From: Streptomyces sp. PCS3-D2
GTDB taxonomy: Bacteria > Actinomycetota > Actinomycetes > Streptomycetales > Streptomycetaceae
Length of the DNA stretch: 64,000 nt
NCBI RefSeq assembly: GCF_000612545.2
Contig: NZ_CP097800.1
Location: 6,750,001 to 6,814,000, forward strand
Reading direction: 5' to 3'
Positions 27,081 through 35,892 of this stretch are shown piece after piece. Under the pieces are notes generated by a model, which made no database searches, was not told the DNA's origin, and worked only from the letters and a program-made list of their open reading frames with translations. Each line of letters starts with the position of its first letter. Within the stretch, counting starts at the first letter, position 1. A program made the translations under genes and the position numbers.

Positions 27081-27995
27081 GTGCAGCGTTACGACCGGCT
27101 GAGGGAGATCCTCCGGCTCGACCCCGACGAGGACTTCCTCGCCATCTACCGGCTCACCGCCACCTACGAGTTCCCCTGGGACTTCACCCGTGCCCTGGAG
27201 CTCGCGCTGTTCCGGACGTACGCCGTGCCCGCCATCGGAGGCCTGCTCGCCGAGACCGCCGAGTTCACCGACCGTGCCCAGAAGCGCTACGACGACACCG
27301 CGCTGCTCCTCGACGCGGTCGTCGAGCACGGCTTCGACAACGACACCGCGCGCACGGCGATCCGCCGCGTCAACCAGATGCACCGCAGCTACGACATTTC
27401 CAACGACGACATGCGCTACGTGCTGTGCACGTTCGTGGTGATCCCGTCGCGCTGGCTGGATGCCTACGGCTGGCGCCCGATGACGCACCACGAGCGCCGG
27501 GCGAGCGCCAACTACTACGCCACCCTCGGCCGACACCTCGGTATCACCGACATCCCGGGCTCCTACGAGGAGTTCGAAACCACCCTGAACGCCTACGAAG
27601 CGGACCACTTCGGCTGGGACGAGGGCGGCCGCAGGGTCGCCGACGCCACCCTCGACCTGATGGCGTCCTGGTATCCGGCGCCGCTCGCACCCGCCATGCG
27701 CCGCGGGGGGATCGCCCTCCTCGACGACTCGCTCATCGACGCTTTCCGGTACGAGACCCCACACGCGGGTGTGCGGAAGCTGGTGCGGGGGGCGCTGCGG
27801 CTGCGGGGCCGCGCGGTCCGGCTGCTGCCGCCGCGCAGGGCCCCGCACTACGCCCGCCAGAACCCGGAGATCAAGGGCTACCGGGGTGGCTACGACGTGG
27901 GTGAGCTCGGCACGTTCCCGGTGCCCGGGTCGGGCGGCTGCCCCGTGCCGCATCCGCGCCGACCCACCGGAGCTGATGCCCAGCCCCCGGCCTGA
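27081..27995 (+). CDS. Oxygenase of the MpaB/DUF2236 family
   Basis: The 304-residue product has GTG 27081 as the best start, with GAAAGGG 7 bp before it. The central region (RRVNQMHRSYDISNDDMRYV, CTFVVIPSRWLDAYGWRPM, ASANYYATLGRHLGI) carries the His and Arg positions typical of the haem-binding oxygenases related to latex-clearing protein and fungal MpaB. Residues after ~230 form a Pro/Arg-rich tail. The substrate is unknown; the family cleaves or oxidises isoprenoid-type chains. No partner gene is adjacent, although a polyprenyl synthase lies 1.4 kb away on the other strand. Confidence 0.82.
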   Translation: MQRYDRLREILRLDPDEDFLAIYRLTATYEFPWDFTRALELALFRTYAVPAIGGLLAETAEFTDRAQKRYDDTALLLDAVVEHGFDNDTARTAIRRVNQMHRSYDISNDDMRYVLCTFVVIPSRWLDAYGWRPMTHHERRASANYYATLGRHLGITDIPGSYEEFETTLNAYEADHFGWDEGGRRVADATLDLMASWYPAPLAPAMRRGGIALLDDSLIDAFRYETPHAGVRKLVRGALRLRGRAVRLLPPRRAPHYARQNPEIKGYRGGYDVGELGTFPVPGSGGCPVPHPRRPTGADAQPPA

Positions 27996-28054
27996 CCCCG
28001 GGCGCCCCCGGCGGTGGCCGGGTGCGCCGCCGCCGTAGGGGCATCGTGTCGCGG

Positions 28055-28086
28055 CGGACGGGCGGACGGGCGGACGGGCGGACGGG
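28055..28086. repeat. Four tandem copies of an 8-bp unit
   Basis: CGGACGGG is repeated exactly four times, followed by a partial copy. It lies just beyond the 3' end of the methyltransferase gene (28109). Slippage could change the copy number. Confidence 0.7.
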
Positions 28087-28108
28087 CGGGTGCGTGGCGG
28101 GGCCGGCG

Positions 28109-28708
28109 TCACGCCCGCCGCACGGCCAGCGCCAGGAAGCGGTGGTCCTCGTCTGCGTACGAGTCCAGGTCCCAGCCCGCGGCCGACAGGAGAGGGCGGA
28201 GGTTGTGCTCGGCCCGCAGGTCCTGCGGGGTCAGCCGGCGGCCCTGGCGCGCGGCGAGGGCCGCCCGCCCGATCGGGTGGAAGAGCGCGAGCCGGCCACC
28301 GGGGCGCACCACCCGAGACAGTTCGCGCAGATTCGCCTCGGGGTCGGGAAGGTGCGCGACGAGGCCCGCGGCGAACACCGCGTCGAGCGATCCGTCGCGC
28401 AGCGGCAGCCGGGCCACGTCGGCGAGCAGCAGCGCGCCCGCGTCCGCGCGTCCGGCCCGCACCGCCGCCGCCAGCATCTGCGGGGTCAGGTCCACGCCGA
28501 GCACGGTCCCGGCGCGGCCGACGGCGGCCCGGAGCGCGCCCAGGGCCCGGCCGGTGCCGCAGCCCGCGTCCAGCACGCGGTCCCCGGGCCGCAGCCCGCA
28601 CTCGGTCACGGCGGCGGCGAAGGCGGGTCCGTCCTCCGGGAACTTGCGGTCCCAGCCGGCGGCCCGGGCCCCGAAGAACTCCTGCACGTGCGTGTGGTCC
28701 TCGCTCAT
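28109..28708 (-). CDS. Class I SAM-dependent methyltransferase
   Basis: The 199-residue product has the SAM-binding motif I VLDAGCGTGRALGAL near residue 45, an acidic motif II at GVDLTPQML, and motif IV as DAVFAAGLVAHLPDP. The end VVRPGGRLALFHPIG is typical of methyltransferase type 11/UbiE-like enzymes. The substrate cannot be inferred. The ATG at 28708 was chosen because the upstream extension looks non-coding. It stands alone, divergent from the MHYT-domain gene. Confidence 0.85.
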   Translation of the reverse strand: MSEDHTHVQEFFGARAAGWDRKFPEDGPAFAAAVTECGLRPGDRVLDAGCGTGRALGALRAAVGRAGTVLGVDLTPQMLAAAVRAGRADAGALLLADVARLPLRDGSLDAVFAAGLVAHLPDPEANLRELSRVVRPGGRLALFHPIGRAALAARQGRRLTPQDLRAEHNLRPLLSAAGWDLDSYADEDHRFLALAVRRA

Positions 28709-28875
28709 GGGCACATGATCCCCCACCGCTGCACCGCCAGGTGTCGGCGGCCCGTACGCAAGGTGCACGCGGGGTGATCGAACGTGAACGTAGCTCTGTC
28801 ATATTCCAGCACTTCCAGCTGCTTTCGAAATGCGCCCCCTGTTCGCGCCCTCACCCGGACTAGCGTCCGTTGGCC

Positions 28876-29664
28876 ATGGGACACCTGGAACATCTGGACC
28901 ATGCCGCCTTCGGCTGGCTGACACCCGTGCTGTCGTACGTGATGGCATCGATCGGCGCCGCCCTCGGGCTGCGCTGCACCGTCCGCGCGCTCGCCGCGAC
29001 CGGGACCGTCCGCCGCAATTGGCTCCTCACCGCCGCCTCCGCCATCGCCACCGGCATCTGGACCATGCATTTCGTCGCGATGCTCGGTTTCGAGGTCACC
29101 GGCACGGAGATCCACTACAACGTGCCGCTCACCGTCCTGAGCCTGCTCGTCGCCCTGCTGGTCGTCGGCGCCGGCGTGTTCGCCGTCTGCTACGGCACGG
29201 CGCGCGGCCACTCCCTCGTACTGGGCGGCCTCACCACCGGGCTCGGTGTCGCCAGCATGCACTACCTGGGCATGGCGGCCCTGCGCCTGCACGGCGAGAT
29301 CTCCTACGACCCGCTCCTGGTCTGCCTGTCCGTCGTCATCGCCGTGGTCGCGGCCACCGCCGCCCTCTGGGCCGCCCTCAAGATCAGCTCGCCGGTGGCC
29401 GTGGCCGCCGCCTCGCTCCTCATGGGCGCTGCGGTCAGCAGCATGCACTACACCGGGATGGCGGCCGTCTCGGTCAGCGTCAGCCCCTCCGACGAGGCCC
29501 TGCCCGGAGCCGACGCGATGCAGTTCGTCTTCCCGCTCGCCGTCGGACTGGGCTCCTACCTCTTCATCACCGCCGCCTTCGTCGCGCTCTCGCCCAGAGT
29601 CGGCGAGCGGGCCGCCACCGACTCGGCCCGGCACCCGGGGGAGCGGCCCGTGGCCGCGCACTGA
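28876..29664 (+). CDS. MHYT-domain integral membrane sensor protein
   Basis: The 262-residue product contains three copies of the MHYT signature: MHFVAML, MHYLGMA and MHYTGMA. They are spread over about seven membrane helices, the standard arrangement of the MHYT domain. It is proposed to sense diatomic gases or redox state through a bound metal. No output domain is attached. The conservon-like operon begins 125 bp downstream in the same direction, so it may feed into it. The ATG at 28876 has only a weak upstream purine stretch. Confidence 0.88.
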   Translation: MGHLEHLDHAAFGWLTPVLSYVMASIGAALGLRCTVRALAATGTVRRNWLLTAASAIATGIWTMHFVAMLGFEVTGTEIHYNVPLTVLSLLVALLVVGAGVFAVCYGTARGHSLVLGGLTTGLGVASMHYLGMAALRLHGEISYDPLLVCLSVVIAVVAATAALWAALKISSPVAVAAASLLMGAAVSSMHYTGMAAVSVSVSPSDEALPGADAMQFVFPLAVGLGSYLFITAAFVALSPRVGERAATDSARHPGERPVAAH

Positions 29665-29789
29665 CCCCCGCCTCCGTGGGACCGCGCGCCGCGCCCGTCC
29701 CGCCGCCTGTCCCGCCGGTGATCCCACGGACCGGCGGTTCCCCCCACCGACCGACCGCACCCCTGGGCACCGCCCGGAACGAGGAGCCC

Positions 29790-32453
29790 ATGCGAACACC
29801 CCGCAGAAGACCGGACGCAGCGGCGCCGCGGCTGCCAGCGCCCCCGGCACGGGGCCGTCGGGCCCACGCCGGGCCACCGGCAGAGGAACCAACGCAGGAA
29901 CCGTCGCAGGAACCAGCGCAGGAACCGGTGCAGCAGCGACCGCGCCCGTCGGACGCCGCCCGCCCGCCCGGCTCCGGCGTCCCCCGGGAGCGCGGCCCCC
30001 GGCCGCGACTGCGCCCCGCCACCGTCCGCGCGAAGATCCTCTCCCTGTTGATGGTGCCGGTCGTCTCGCTCCTCGCGCTCTGGGCCTTCGCCACCGTCAA
30101 CACCGCCCAGGACATGGCCCGGCTGGGGCGAGTCCAGCGGGTCGACTCCGAGATACGCGCCCCCGTCACCGCCGCCGTCACCGAGTTGCAGGCCGAACGG
30201 CGAGCAGCCGTCCGCCTCCTGGCCGATCCCGCGGCCGACGCGGGCACACTGGACCAGCAGGCCCGCCGCACCGACGGCGCCGTCCGCGCCCTACGGCTCG
30301 GAGACCGCCACACCGTCGCCGATTCCGGTGGCTACCGCCCCGACACGGTGGTCCGTCTGGGCGCGTTCGTGGTCGCGGCCGAGGCGCTGGAATCGGCCCG
30401 TAAGGACATCACCGACCGCCGCGCCACCCCCGAGGCCGCCTTCGCCATCTACACCCGGGTGGTCGACGCCGCCTTCGCCGTGGGCGGCTCCCTCTCCGGG
30501 GGCGAGAGCGCCGAGCTGGGTCCCGACGCGCGGGTCCTGCTCGAATTCGCCCGGGCCGCGGAACTCCTGTCCCGAGAGGACGCCCTCCTCGCCCTGCCGG
30601 GGCAGCGTAGCGCCGAAACGCTTCGGCAGCTGACCGGCGCCATCGAGTCCCGCCGCGCGCTCACTGAGGCCGCGACCCGCGACCTGCCGGCCGCCCAGCA
30701 GGACGCCTGGCGGTCCGTCGCCAAGAGCGCAGCCTACGCCGAACTGACCGGCGCCGAGGACCGGGCGCTCGCCGCCGGAACCTCCCGGGACGGCCGGGGT
30801 GCGCCCGCCGGATGGGAGACCGCCCACAGCGGCGTCAGCACCTCGATGCGGGAGATCGAGGAGGCCGCCCACACCGCGGCCGCGGACCGGGCCGACCCCG
30901 TCAGGGAGGGGGCCTTCAGCCCCGCGGGCGCCGCCGTGCTGCTCGGTCTGCTGGCTGTCGCGGCCTCGCTCGCCATCTCCGTCCGGATCGGCCGGGTCCT
31001 CGTCGTCGAACTGGTCTCCCTGCGCAACGCCGCCCTGGAGATCGCCCACCGCAAACTCCCCGAGGCGATGGATCGGCTGCGCGCCGGCGAGCACGTCGAC
31101 GTGCCCGCCGAGGCCCCGGCCGGCCCGCCCGCCGACGACGAGATCACCCAGGTCGGCGAGGCACTGGGTACCGTACACCGGGCTGCGCTCAACGCCGCCG
31201 TCGAGCGGGCGGAGCTCGCCGGAGGGGTCTCCGGGGTCTTCGTCAACCTCGCCCGCCGCAGCCAGGTCCTCGTGCACAAACAGCTCATCCTGCTGGATTC
31301 GATGGAACGGCGCGCCGACGACCCGAGCGAGCTCGGCGACCTCTTCCGCCTCGACCACCTGACCACCAGGATGCGCCGCCACGCGGAGAGCCTGATCATC
31401 CTTTCGGGCGCCTCCCCGGGCCGGGCCTGGCGGATGCCGGTCCCCCTCACCAGCGTCGTCAGGGCCGCCGTCTCGGAGATCGAGGACTACCCGCGCGTCG
31501 AGGTGCACGGGCTCGCCGAGGCCGCGGTGGCCGGCGCGGCCGTCGCCGACCTCACCCACCTCCTCGCCGAACTCATCGAGAACGCGGCCCAGTTCTCTCC
31601 TCCGCACACCAAGGTCCGGGTCACCGGCGAACCGGTCGGCACCGGTTACGTCCTGGAGATCGAGGACCGCGGACTGGGCATGGGGCGCGCATCCCTGGCC
31701 GACGCCAACCGGCGCATCGAGCAGTCCGAGGGCCTCGACCTCTTCGACAGCGACCGGCTCGGCCTCTTCGTGGTCAGCCGGCTCTCGGCCCGCCACGACG
31801 TCAAGGTGCACCTGCGCACGTCGCCCTACGGCGGCACCACCGCCGTGGTGCTCCTGCCCACCTCCGTGCTCCAGAGCGCCACCTCCGCCTCCGCGACCTC
31901 CACCGCGACCGCGGTCGGCACCGACGACGCCGACGCGGCGGGCCCGCAGCCCGGCCACCGGGAGGATTCCCCGGGCGCCCGGGACCGCGCCGCGCCCCCG
32001 TCGCCCACACCGGCCGCGGAACAGGGCGCGCCCGTGCAGCAGCCCGCCGCGGTCACCGTCGTACGGGACCGTGCGCGAAGCGGCGTACGGGACGGCGTGC
32101 GCGGCATTCCGGCACGGGACGTGGCACCCGCGGCAGCGGCGGACGAACCGCGCCCGGCGCCGGTGGCGCCGCTGCGGCCGCGCGCCGCCGTCGGCACGGG
32201 CTTCCGTACGGAGGCCGCCGCATCCCCTTCCGCCTCCGTGGCGGAACTTCCGCGCCGGGTACGCCAGGCCAGCCTCGTCCCCCAGCTCCGCGAGGCGCCC
32301 GCGCCCGAGGAGCAGGCCGCCGGACGGCCGGCCGGGGACGCGCCGGGGCGCAGCCCACAGGAGGTCCGGGACCGGATGGCGGCCTACCGGGCGGGATGGC
32401 TGCGCGGCTCCGAGGAGAACTCCCCCCACGCAGGCAGCGAAGGAGAAGCGTGA
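29790..32453 (+). CDS. cvnA: Conservon sensor kinase-like protein (CvnA type) with nitrate-sensor-like domain
   Basis: The 887-residue product starts at ATG 29790, with GAGGAG upstream. It has a Pro-rich N-terminal arm with EPxQ repeats. Membrane helix one (LSLLMVPVVSLLALWAF) is followed by a ~280-residue extracellular helical domain of the NIT type. Helix two (AAVLLGLLAVAASLAISV) leads into a HAMP-like linker, and a HATPase_c domain carries LAELIENAAQFSPP (N box) and DRGLGMG (G box). A phospho-acceptor His as in true kinases is not obvious. The tail is Ala/Pro-rich and disordered. It heads an operon with roadblock, DUF742 and GTPase genes, the conservon order described in Streptomyces. Confidence 0.9.
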   Translation: MRTPRRRPDAAAPRLPAPPARGRRAHAGPPAEEPTQEPSQEPAQEPVQQRPRPSDAARPPGSGVPRERGPRPRLRPATVRAKILSLLMVPVVSLLALWAFATVNTAQDMARLGRVQRVDSEIRAPVTAAVTELQAERRAAVRLLADPAADAGTLDQQARRTDGAVRALRLGDRHTVADSGGYRPDTVVRLGAFVVAAEALESARKDITDRRATPEAAFAIYTRVVDAAFAVGGSLSGGESAELGPDARVLLEFARAAELLSREDALLALPGQRSAETLRQLTGAIESRRALTEAATRDLPAAQQDAWRSVAKSAAYAELTGAEDRALAAGTSRDGRGAPAGWETAHSGVSTSMREIEEAAHTAAADRADPVREGAFSPAGAAVLLGLLAVAASLAISVRIGRVLVVELVSLRNAALEIAHRKLPEAMDRLRAGEHVDVPAEAPAGPPADDEITQVGEALGTVHRAALNAAVERAELAGGVSGVFVNLARRSQVLVHKQLILLDSMERRADDPSELGDLFRLDHLTTRMRRHAESLIILSGASPGRAWRMPVPLTSVVRAAVSEIEDYPRVEVHGLAEAAVAGAAVADLTHLLAELIENAAQFSPPHTKVRVTGEPVGTGYVLEIEDRGLGMGRASLADANRRIEQSEGLDLFDSDRLGLFVVSRLSARHDVKVHLRTSPYGGTTAVVLLPTSVLQSATSASATSTATAVGTDDADAAGPQPGHREDSPGARDRAAPPSPTPAAEQGAPVQQPAAVTVVRDRARSGVRDGVRGIPARDVAPAAAADEPRPAPVAPLRPRAAVGTGFRTEAAASPSASVAELPRRVRQASLVPQLREAPAPEEQAAGRPAGDAPGRSPQEVRDRMAAYRAGWLRGSEENSPHAGSEGEA

Positions 32454-32896
32454 TGATCGAACACCAGAGGGTCGGCCACGACGGCATCCGCAGGTCGGGC
32501 GAGCTCGACTGGCTCCTGGACGACCTGGTGCACCGGGTCATCGAGGTCCGGCACGCCGTGGTGCTCTCCAACGACGGCCTGGCGGTGGGTGCCTCCAGTG
32601 CGCTCGGCCGGGAGGACGCCGAACACCTCGCGGCGGTGGCCTCCGGCTTCCACAGCCTGGCCAAGGGCGCGGGACGGCACTTCCAGGCCGGGGGTGTGCG
32701 CCAGACGTTGGTCGAGATGGACGAGGGTTTCCTCTTCGTCGCGGCGGCCGGGGACGGATCCTGCCTCGCCGTGCTCAGCGCCGCCGGCGCCGACATCGGC
32801 CTGATCGCCTACGAGATGGCTCGGCTGGTGAAGCGGGTCGGCGAACACCTCTGCGCTCCGCCCCGGTTCGCGGCGCGGCCGCCGGCCGCCGGCTGA
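32453..32896 (+). CDS. cvnB: Roadblock/LC7-domain protein (CvnB type)
   Basis: The 147-residue product contains LDWLLDDLVHRVIEVRHAVV, then LSNDGLAVGASSALGRED and an alternating alpha/beta roadblock fold to GLIAYEMARLVKRVGEHL. In conservons it is thought to associate with the membrane kinase-like protein and the GTPase in a complex resembling G-protein-coupled signalling. The ATG shares one base with the stop of the sensor gene (TGATG) and follows AAGGAGAA, so the two are translationally coupled. Confidence 0.93.
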   Translation: MIEHQRVGHDGIRRSGELDWLLDDLVHRVIEVRHAVVLSNDGLAVGASSALGREDAEHLAAVASGFHSLAKGAGRHFQAGGVRQTLVEMDEGFLFVAAAGDGSCLAVLSAAGADIGLIAYEMARLVKRVGEHLCAPPRFAARPPAAG

Positions 32897-32912
32897 GGGC
32901 GCGGTCCGGCAC

Positions 32913-33296
32913 ATGAACGGCCAGTGGTACGACGACGAAGCGGGCCCGCTCGTCCGCCCGTACGCCATGACCGGGGGGCGTACCAAGCCGGGACCGCACG
33001 GGGTCCGCTTCGACCTGATCGCCCTGGTCGCGGTGGAGCCGCAGAGTGGCGCGGACGAGGCGGCCGAGTCCCTGCTCGGCCCCGAACACCGGGCACTGCT
33101 GGGGCTGTGCCGGTCCGAGACCCAGTCGGTGGCGGAACTCGCCGCCGACGCCGACCTGCCCGTGGGAGTCGTTCGGGTGCTCCTCGGGGACCTGCTGGAG
33201 GGCGGGCACGTCAAGGTCAGCCGCCCGGTGCCGCCCGCCCAGCTTCCGGACGAGCGGATTCTGCGTGAAGTCATCGAGGGATTGAGAGCGCTTTGA
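32913..33296 (+). CDS. cvnC: DUF742 protein (CvnC type)
   Basis: The 127-residue product has the DUF742 features: LVRPYAMTGGRTKPGPHGVR at the N-terminus, then a winged-helix-like part with LCRSETQSVAELAADADLPV and VVRVLLGDLLEGGHV. It is the third member of the conservon order. The gap to the roadblock gene is 16 bp and the stop overlaps the start of the GTPase gene by one base. Confidence 0.93.
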   Translation: MNGQWYDDEAGPLVRPYAMTGGRTKPGPHGVRFDLIALVAVEPQSGADEAAESLLGPEHRALLGLCRSETQSVAELAADADLPVGVVRVLLGDLLEGGHVKVSRPVPPAQLPDERILREVIEGLRAL

Positions 33297-33976
33297 TGGG
33301 ACACCACGACAATCTGACCACCGGATCCGGCGGACCTGCCGGCGACGGTCCGGACGCGGAGCCGGGGACGGTGGAGGAGGACGCCGAACTGGCCGCGCTC
33401 GCGCTGAAGATCCTCGTGGCGGGGGGATTCGGGGTGGGCAAGACCACGCTCGTCGGAGCGGTGAGCGAGATCCGGCCACTGCGCACCGAGGAACAGCTCA
33501 GCGAGGCCGGAGAAATGGTCGACGACACGGGCGGCGTCGAGCAGAAGACGAGCACGACCGTGGCGATGGACTTCGGGCGGATCACCATCCGGTCCGGTCT
33601 GTCCCTCTACCTGTTCGGCACTCCGGGGCAGGACCGGTTCTGGTTCCTGTGGGACGAGCTGTCCACGGGGGCGCTCGGCGCGGTGGTGCTCGCCGACACG
33701 CGGCGCCTGGAGGACTGCTTCCCGGCGGTCGACTACTTCGAGCACCGGCGCATCCCGTTCGTGGTCGCCGTCAACTGCTTCGCGGAGGCGCGGCGGTACG
33801 GGGCGCACGACGTGTCGCGCGCACTGGACCTGGAACAGGGGACGCCGGTGGTGCTGTGCGACGCACGGGACAGGGACTCGGGCAAGGAAGTGCTGATCCG
33901 GCTGGTCGAGTACGCCGGGCGGGTGCACACCGCCCGGCTGCTGGACTCGGTGGGGCCGCAGGCCGGTTCCGTGTGA
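33296..33976 (+). CDS. cvnD: Small GTP/ATP-binding protein (CvnD type)
   Basis: The 226-residue product has the P-loop GGFGVGKTT near residue 45, a switch region with TSTTVAMDFG, and LFGTPGQDRFWFLWDEL as the G3-like motif. VVAVNCFAEA stands where other GTPases have NKxD. These are the hallmarks of the conserved GTPase of conservons. It starts at ATG 33296, overlapping the DUF742 stop. The cytochrome P450 gene that often follows in conservons is missing. Confidence 0.93.
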   Translation: MGHHDNLTTGSGGPAGDGPDAEPGTVEEDAELAALALKILVAGGFGVGKTTLVGAVSEIRPLRTEEQLSEAGEMVDDTGGVEQKTSTTVAMDFGRITIRSGLSLYLFGTPGQDRFWFLWDELSTGALGAVVLADTRRLEDCFPAVDYFEHRRIPFVVAVNCFAEARRYGAHDVSRALDLEQGTPVVLCDARDRDSGKEVLIRLVEYAGRVHTARLLDSVGPQAGSV

Positions 33977-33999
33977 GCAGGTCCTGCCACCGGGGTGGG

Positions 34000-34437
34000 T
34001 CAGTCGGCCACCCGGGCTTCGGCGATCACCTGGTCGATCGGGACACGGACCAGGAGCGAGCCGGGGACGCCGTTGCGGCGGCCGATCGCCTCGGCGTCCG
34101 CCTCGCCCATGTAGCGGGCGGCGATGCGGGTCGCCCAGGTGAGCACCTCGTCCCCGGCGTCGGCGTAGTCGCTGATCTCGGCGCGGCCCTGGAGGATGAC
34201 GTAGGCGAAGGGCGGACGCTCGTCGTCCACGCAGAGCGCGACGCGGCCGTCCCTGGCCAGATTGCGTCCCTTGACGGTGTCCTTTCCTGTGTTGAAGACG
34301 AAGGAATCGCCGTCGAGTACGAACCAGACGGGGGCGACGTGCGGACTTCCGTCCTCGCGGACGGTGCAGAGCTTTCCGGTGCGGGCGGAATCGGAAACAA
34401 ATGCCCGCCATTCCTCTTGAGTCATCTTCTTCGCCAT
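34000..34437 (-). CDS. PPOX-class F420- or flavin-dependent oxidoreductase
   Basis: The 145-residue product forms a split-barrel flavin-binding fold: GKLCTVREDGSPHVAPVWFV, then SFVFNTGKDTVKGRNLARDG and VALCVDDERPPFAYVILQG. This is the pattern of pyridoxamine 5'-phosphate oxidase-like proteins of actinobacteria, many of which bind coenzyme F420. AAGGAGGATG lies just upstream of the ATG at 34437. It is inserted on the opposite strand between the conservon and a second roadblock gene. The substrate is unknown. Confidence 0.88.
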   Translation of the reverse strand: MAKKMTQEEWRAFVSDSARTGKLCTVREDGSPHVAPVWFVLDGDSFVFNTGKDTVKGRNLARDGRVALCVDDERPPFAYVILQGRAEISDYADAGDEVLTWATRIAARYMGEADAEAIGRRNGVPGSLLVRVPIDQVIAEARVAD

Positions 34438-34543
34438 GGGCACATCCTCCTTGCCGGAAAGGCACTGGTGGGGAAGGCTTGCCGCACGAGTACGCGGGGT
34501 GGGGCACGGCCGAGCGGGCCACGTCAACGGGGAGGGGCCGGGA

Positions 34544-34942
34544 ATGGCACTGGACAAGCAACTGGACTGGCTGTTGGACGACCTGACACGCAGGGTCCCG
34601 CAGGTGCGGCACGCGGTGGTGCTGTCCAATGACGGCCTGGTGACGGCGGCGAGCGCGGGGCTGCCCAGGGAGGACGCGGAACACCTGGCGGCCGTCGCGG
34701 CCGGGCTGCAGAGCCTGGCGAAGGGGTCGGGACGGCACTTCAGGGCCGGCGAGGTCCGTCAGACGATGGTCGAGTACGACGACGGGGCGCTCTTCGTCAT
34801 GGCGGCGGGCGCGGGCAGTTCCCTGTGTGTGCTGAGTGCGGCCGAGGCGGACATCGGCCAGGTCGCGTACGAGATGACGCTGCTGGTCAACCGGGTGGGT
34901 GAGCATCTGGGAGTGGCGGAGCGGCGCATCACCGGAGGCTGA
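34544..34942 (+). CDS. Second roadblock/LC7-domain protein
   Basis: The 132-residue product closely resembles the roadblock protein at 32453: QLDWLLDDLTRRVPQVRHAV, LSNDGLVTAASAGLPREDAE and IGQVAYEMTLLVNRVGEHLG align along the whole length. GGAGGGG lies upstream of the ATG. It may be a duplicate of the conservon subunit that pairs with it or with a kinase elsewhere. The oxidoreductase gene separates it from the operon. Confidence 0.92.
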   Translation: MALDKQLDWLLDDLTRRVPQVRHAVVLSNDGLVTAASAGLPREDAEHLAAVAAGLQSLAKGSGRHFRAGEVRQTMVEYDDGALFVMAAGAGSSLCVLSAAEADIGQVAYEMTLLVNRVGEHLGVAERRITGG

Positions 34943-35040
34943 GCCGGCGCCCCGCGGAGGTTGTCCACAGGCCTCACGAGATCCCGTCACAGCAAGTTAC
35001 GATCCTCACGTAGAGTAGTCATTGCTCGTGGGGGAGGACC

Positions 35041-35892
35041 GTGATGACACAGATGGTGACCGCGCCGCCGCAGGATGGGGCCGCGCACCAGGGAGACAGG
35101 CCCAGAGGCCGGGCCGACGACGCCGCGGAGGCGCTGATGGGCAGTGCGCGGGCCGCCGGGGAACTGGGCCTGACCCGGGGTGAGCTGGCCAGGGCCGTCC
35201 AGCTGGGGATCGTACGGGCCGGGCCGCCGGCGGCCGGCGGTGCCGCGCGCTTCACGCGGGCGGAGCTGGCGCGGGTACGGGCCGTGGCCGCGGGCCCGTC
35301 GGACACCCTGCGCCGGCGGGTCGAGGCGGTGGCCGGGGCCCAAGCGGCGGCCGAGGTGCTCGGGGTCGGCCCGAGCCGGTTCACCCGGCTCGCGCGCTGC
35401 GGGCACCTCACGCCCGTCGGCTACCGGATCAACCGCTACCGCGCGGTCGTGTGGCTCTATCTCGCTTCGGAACTTAGGGAGTTCGCCGACGACCGGCCGG
35501 GGATGCTGCGCGGGACGGCATCCGCCGAGGACCGGGAACTGCTGGCGGCCAAGGGGGACCTGCGCCCGCGCACCTGGCGCGGGCGGCATGTGGGGCTCCT
35601 GCTGAGACGGACCACCGATCCATGGGCCCGCGCGGCGGTTCTGGCCCGCGTACTTCCCGAGGACGACCTGCGCGGAGCCGTGCCCGATCCGGCGGAACGG
35701 ATCATCCTGGCCGCACTGGCCCCGCCTCCGCCGTACGGTCACCCACAGGTGCCCGCCGCCGCGGCGGTGGCGGAGGGGCTGCTGCGCGCCGGGCCGCCGG
35801 ACGAGGTTCTCCGGTACCGAACCAGGCTGGAGGTCGCCCTGGCGGCGGCCCGGCTTCAGTCGAAGTCGACGGGGGACAGGGGGCCGACGTAG
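35041..35892 (+). CDS. DUF6397-like Streptomyces protein with helix-turn-helix-like segments
   Basis: The product is 283 residues. The start is GTG 35041 or, with better spacing from GGGGGAGG, ATG 35044. Residues ~30-150 contain DNA-binding-like helices (ELGLTRGELARAVQLGIVRA, AAAEVLGVGPSRFTRLARCG) and YRINRYRAVVWLYLASELRE. The middle and end are Arg/Ala-rich helices. This pattern is found in Streptomyces-specific proteins, some annotated DUF6397. A role in DNA binding or protein contact is possible but unproven. The last 37 bp overlap the end of the convergent ychJ gene. Confidence 0.75.
   Translation: MMTQMVTAPPQDGAAHQGDRPRGRADDAAEALMGSARAAGELGLTRGELARAVQLGIVRAGPPAAGGAARFTRAELARVRAVAAGPSDTLRRRVEAVAGAQAAAEVLGVGPSRFTRLARCGHLTPVGYRINRYRAVVWLYLASELREFADDRPGMLRGTASAEDRELLAAKGDLRPRTWRGRHVGLLLRRTTDPWARAAVLARVLPEDDLRGAVPDPAERIILAALAPPPPYGHPQVPAAAAVAEGLLRAGPPDEVLRYRTRLEVALAAARLQSKSTGDRGPT

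Noticed and set aside
28055-28086. CRISPR-like repeat array
   Set aside because: The units are 8 bp and directly adjacent, with no spacers.
28830-29789. Extended N-terminus of the kinase-like protein from 28830
   Set aside because: It would overlap the MHYT gene entirely in another frame. ATG 29790 with GAGGAG is the better start.
32384-34990. Minus-strand open frame of 868 codons over the conservon-like operon
   Set aside because: The translation has no recognisable domain, while the opposite strand carries four family members with overlapping starts and stops.
33977-35040. A missing conservon cytochrome P450 hidden after the GTPase gene
   Set aside because: No haem-binding FGxGxHxC-type motif was found on either strand up to 35040.
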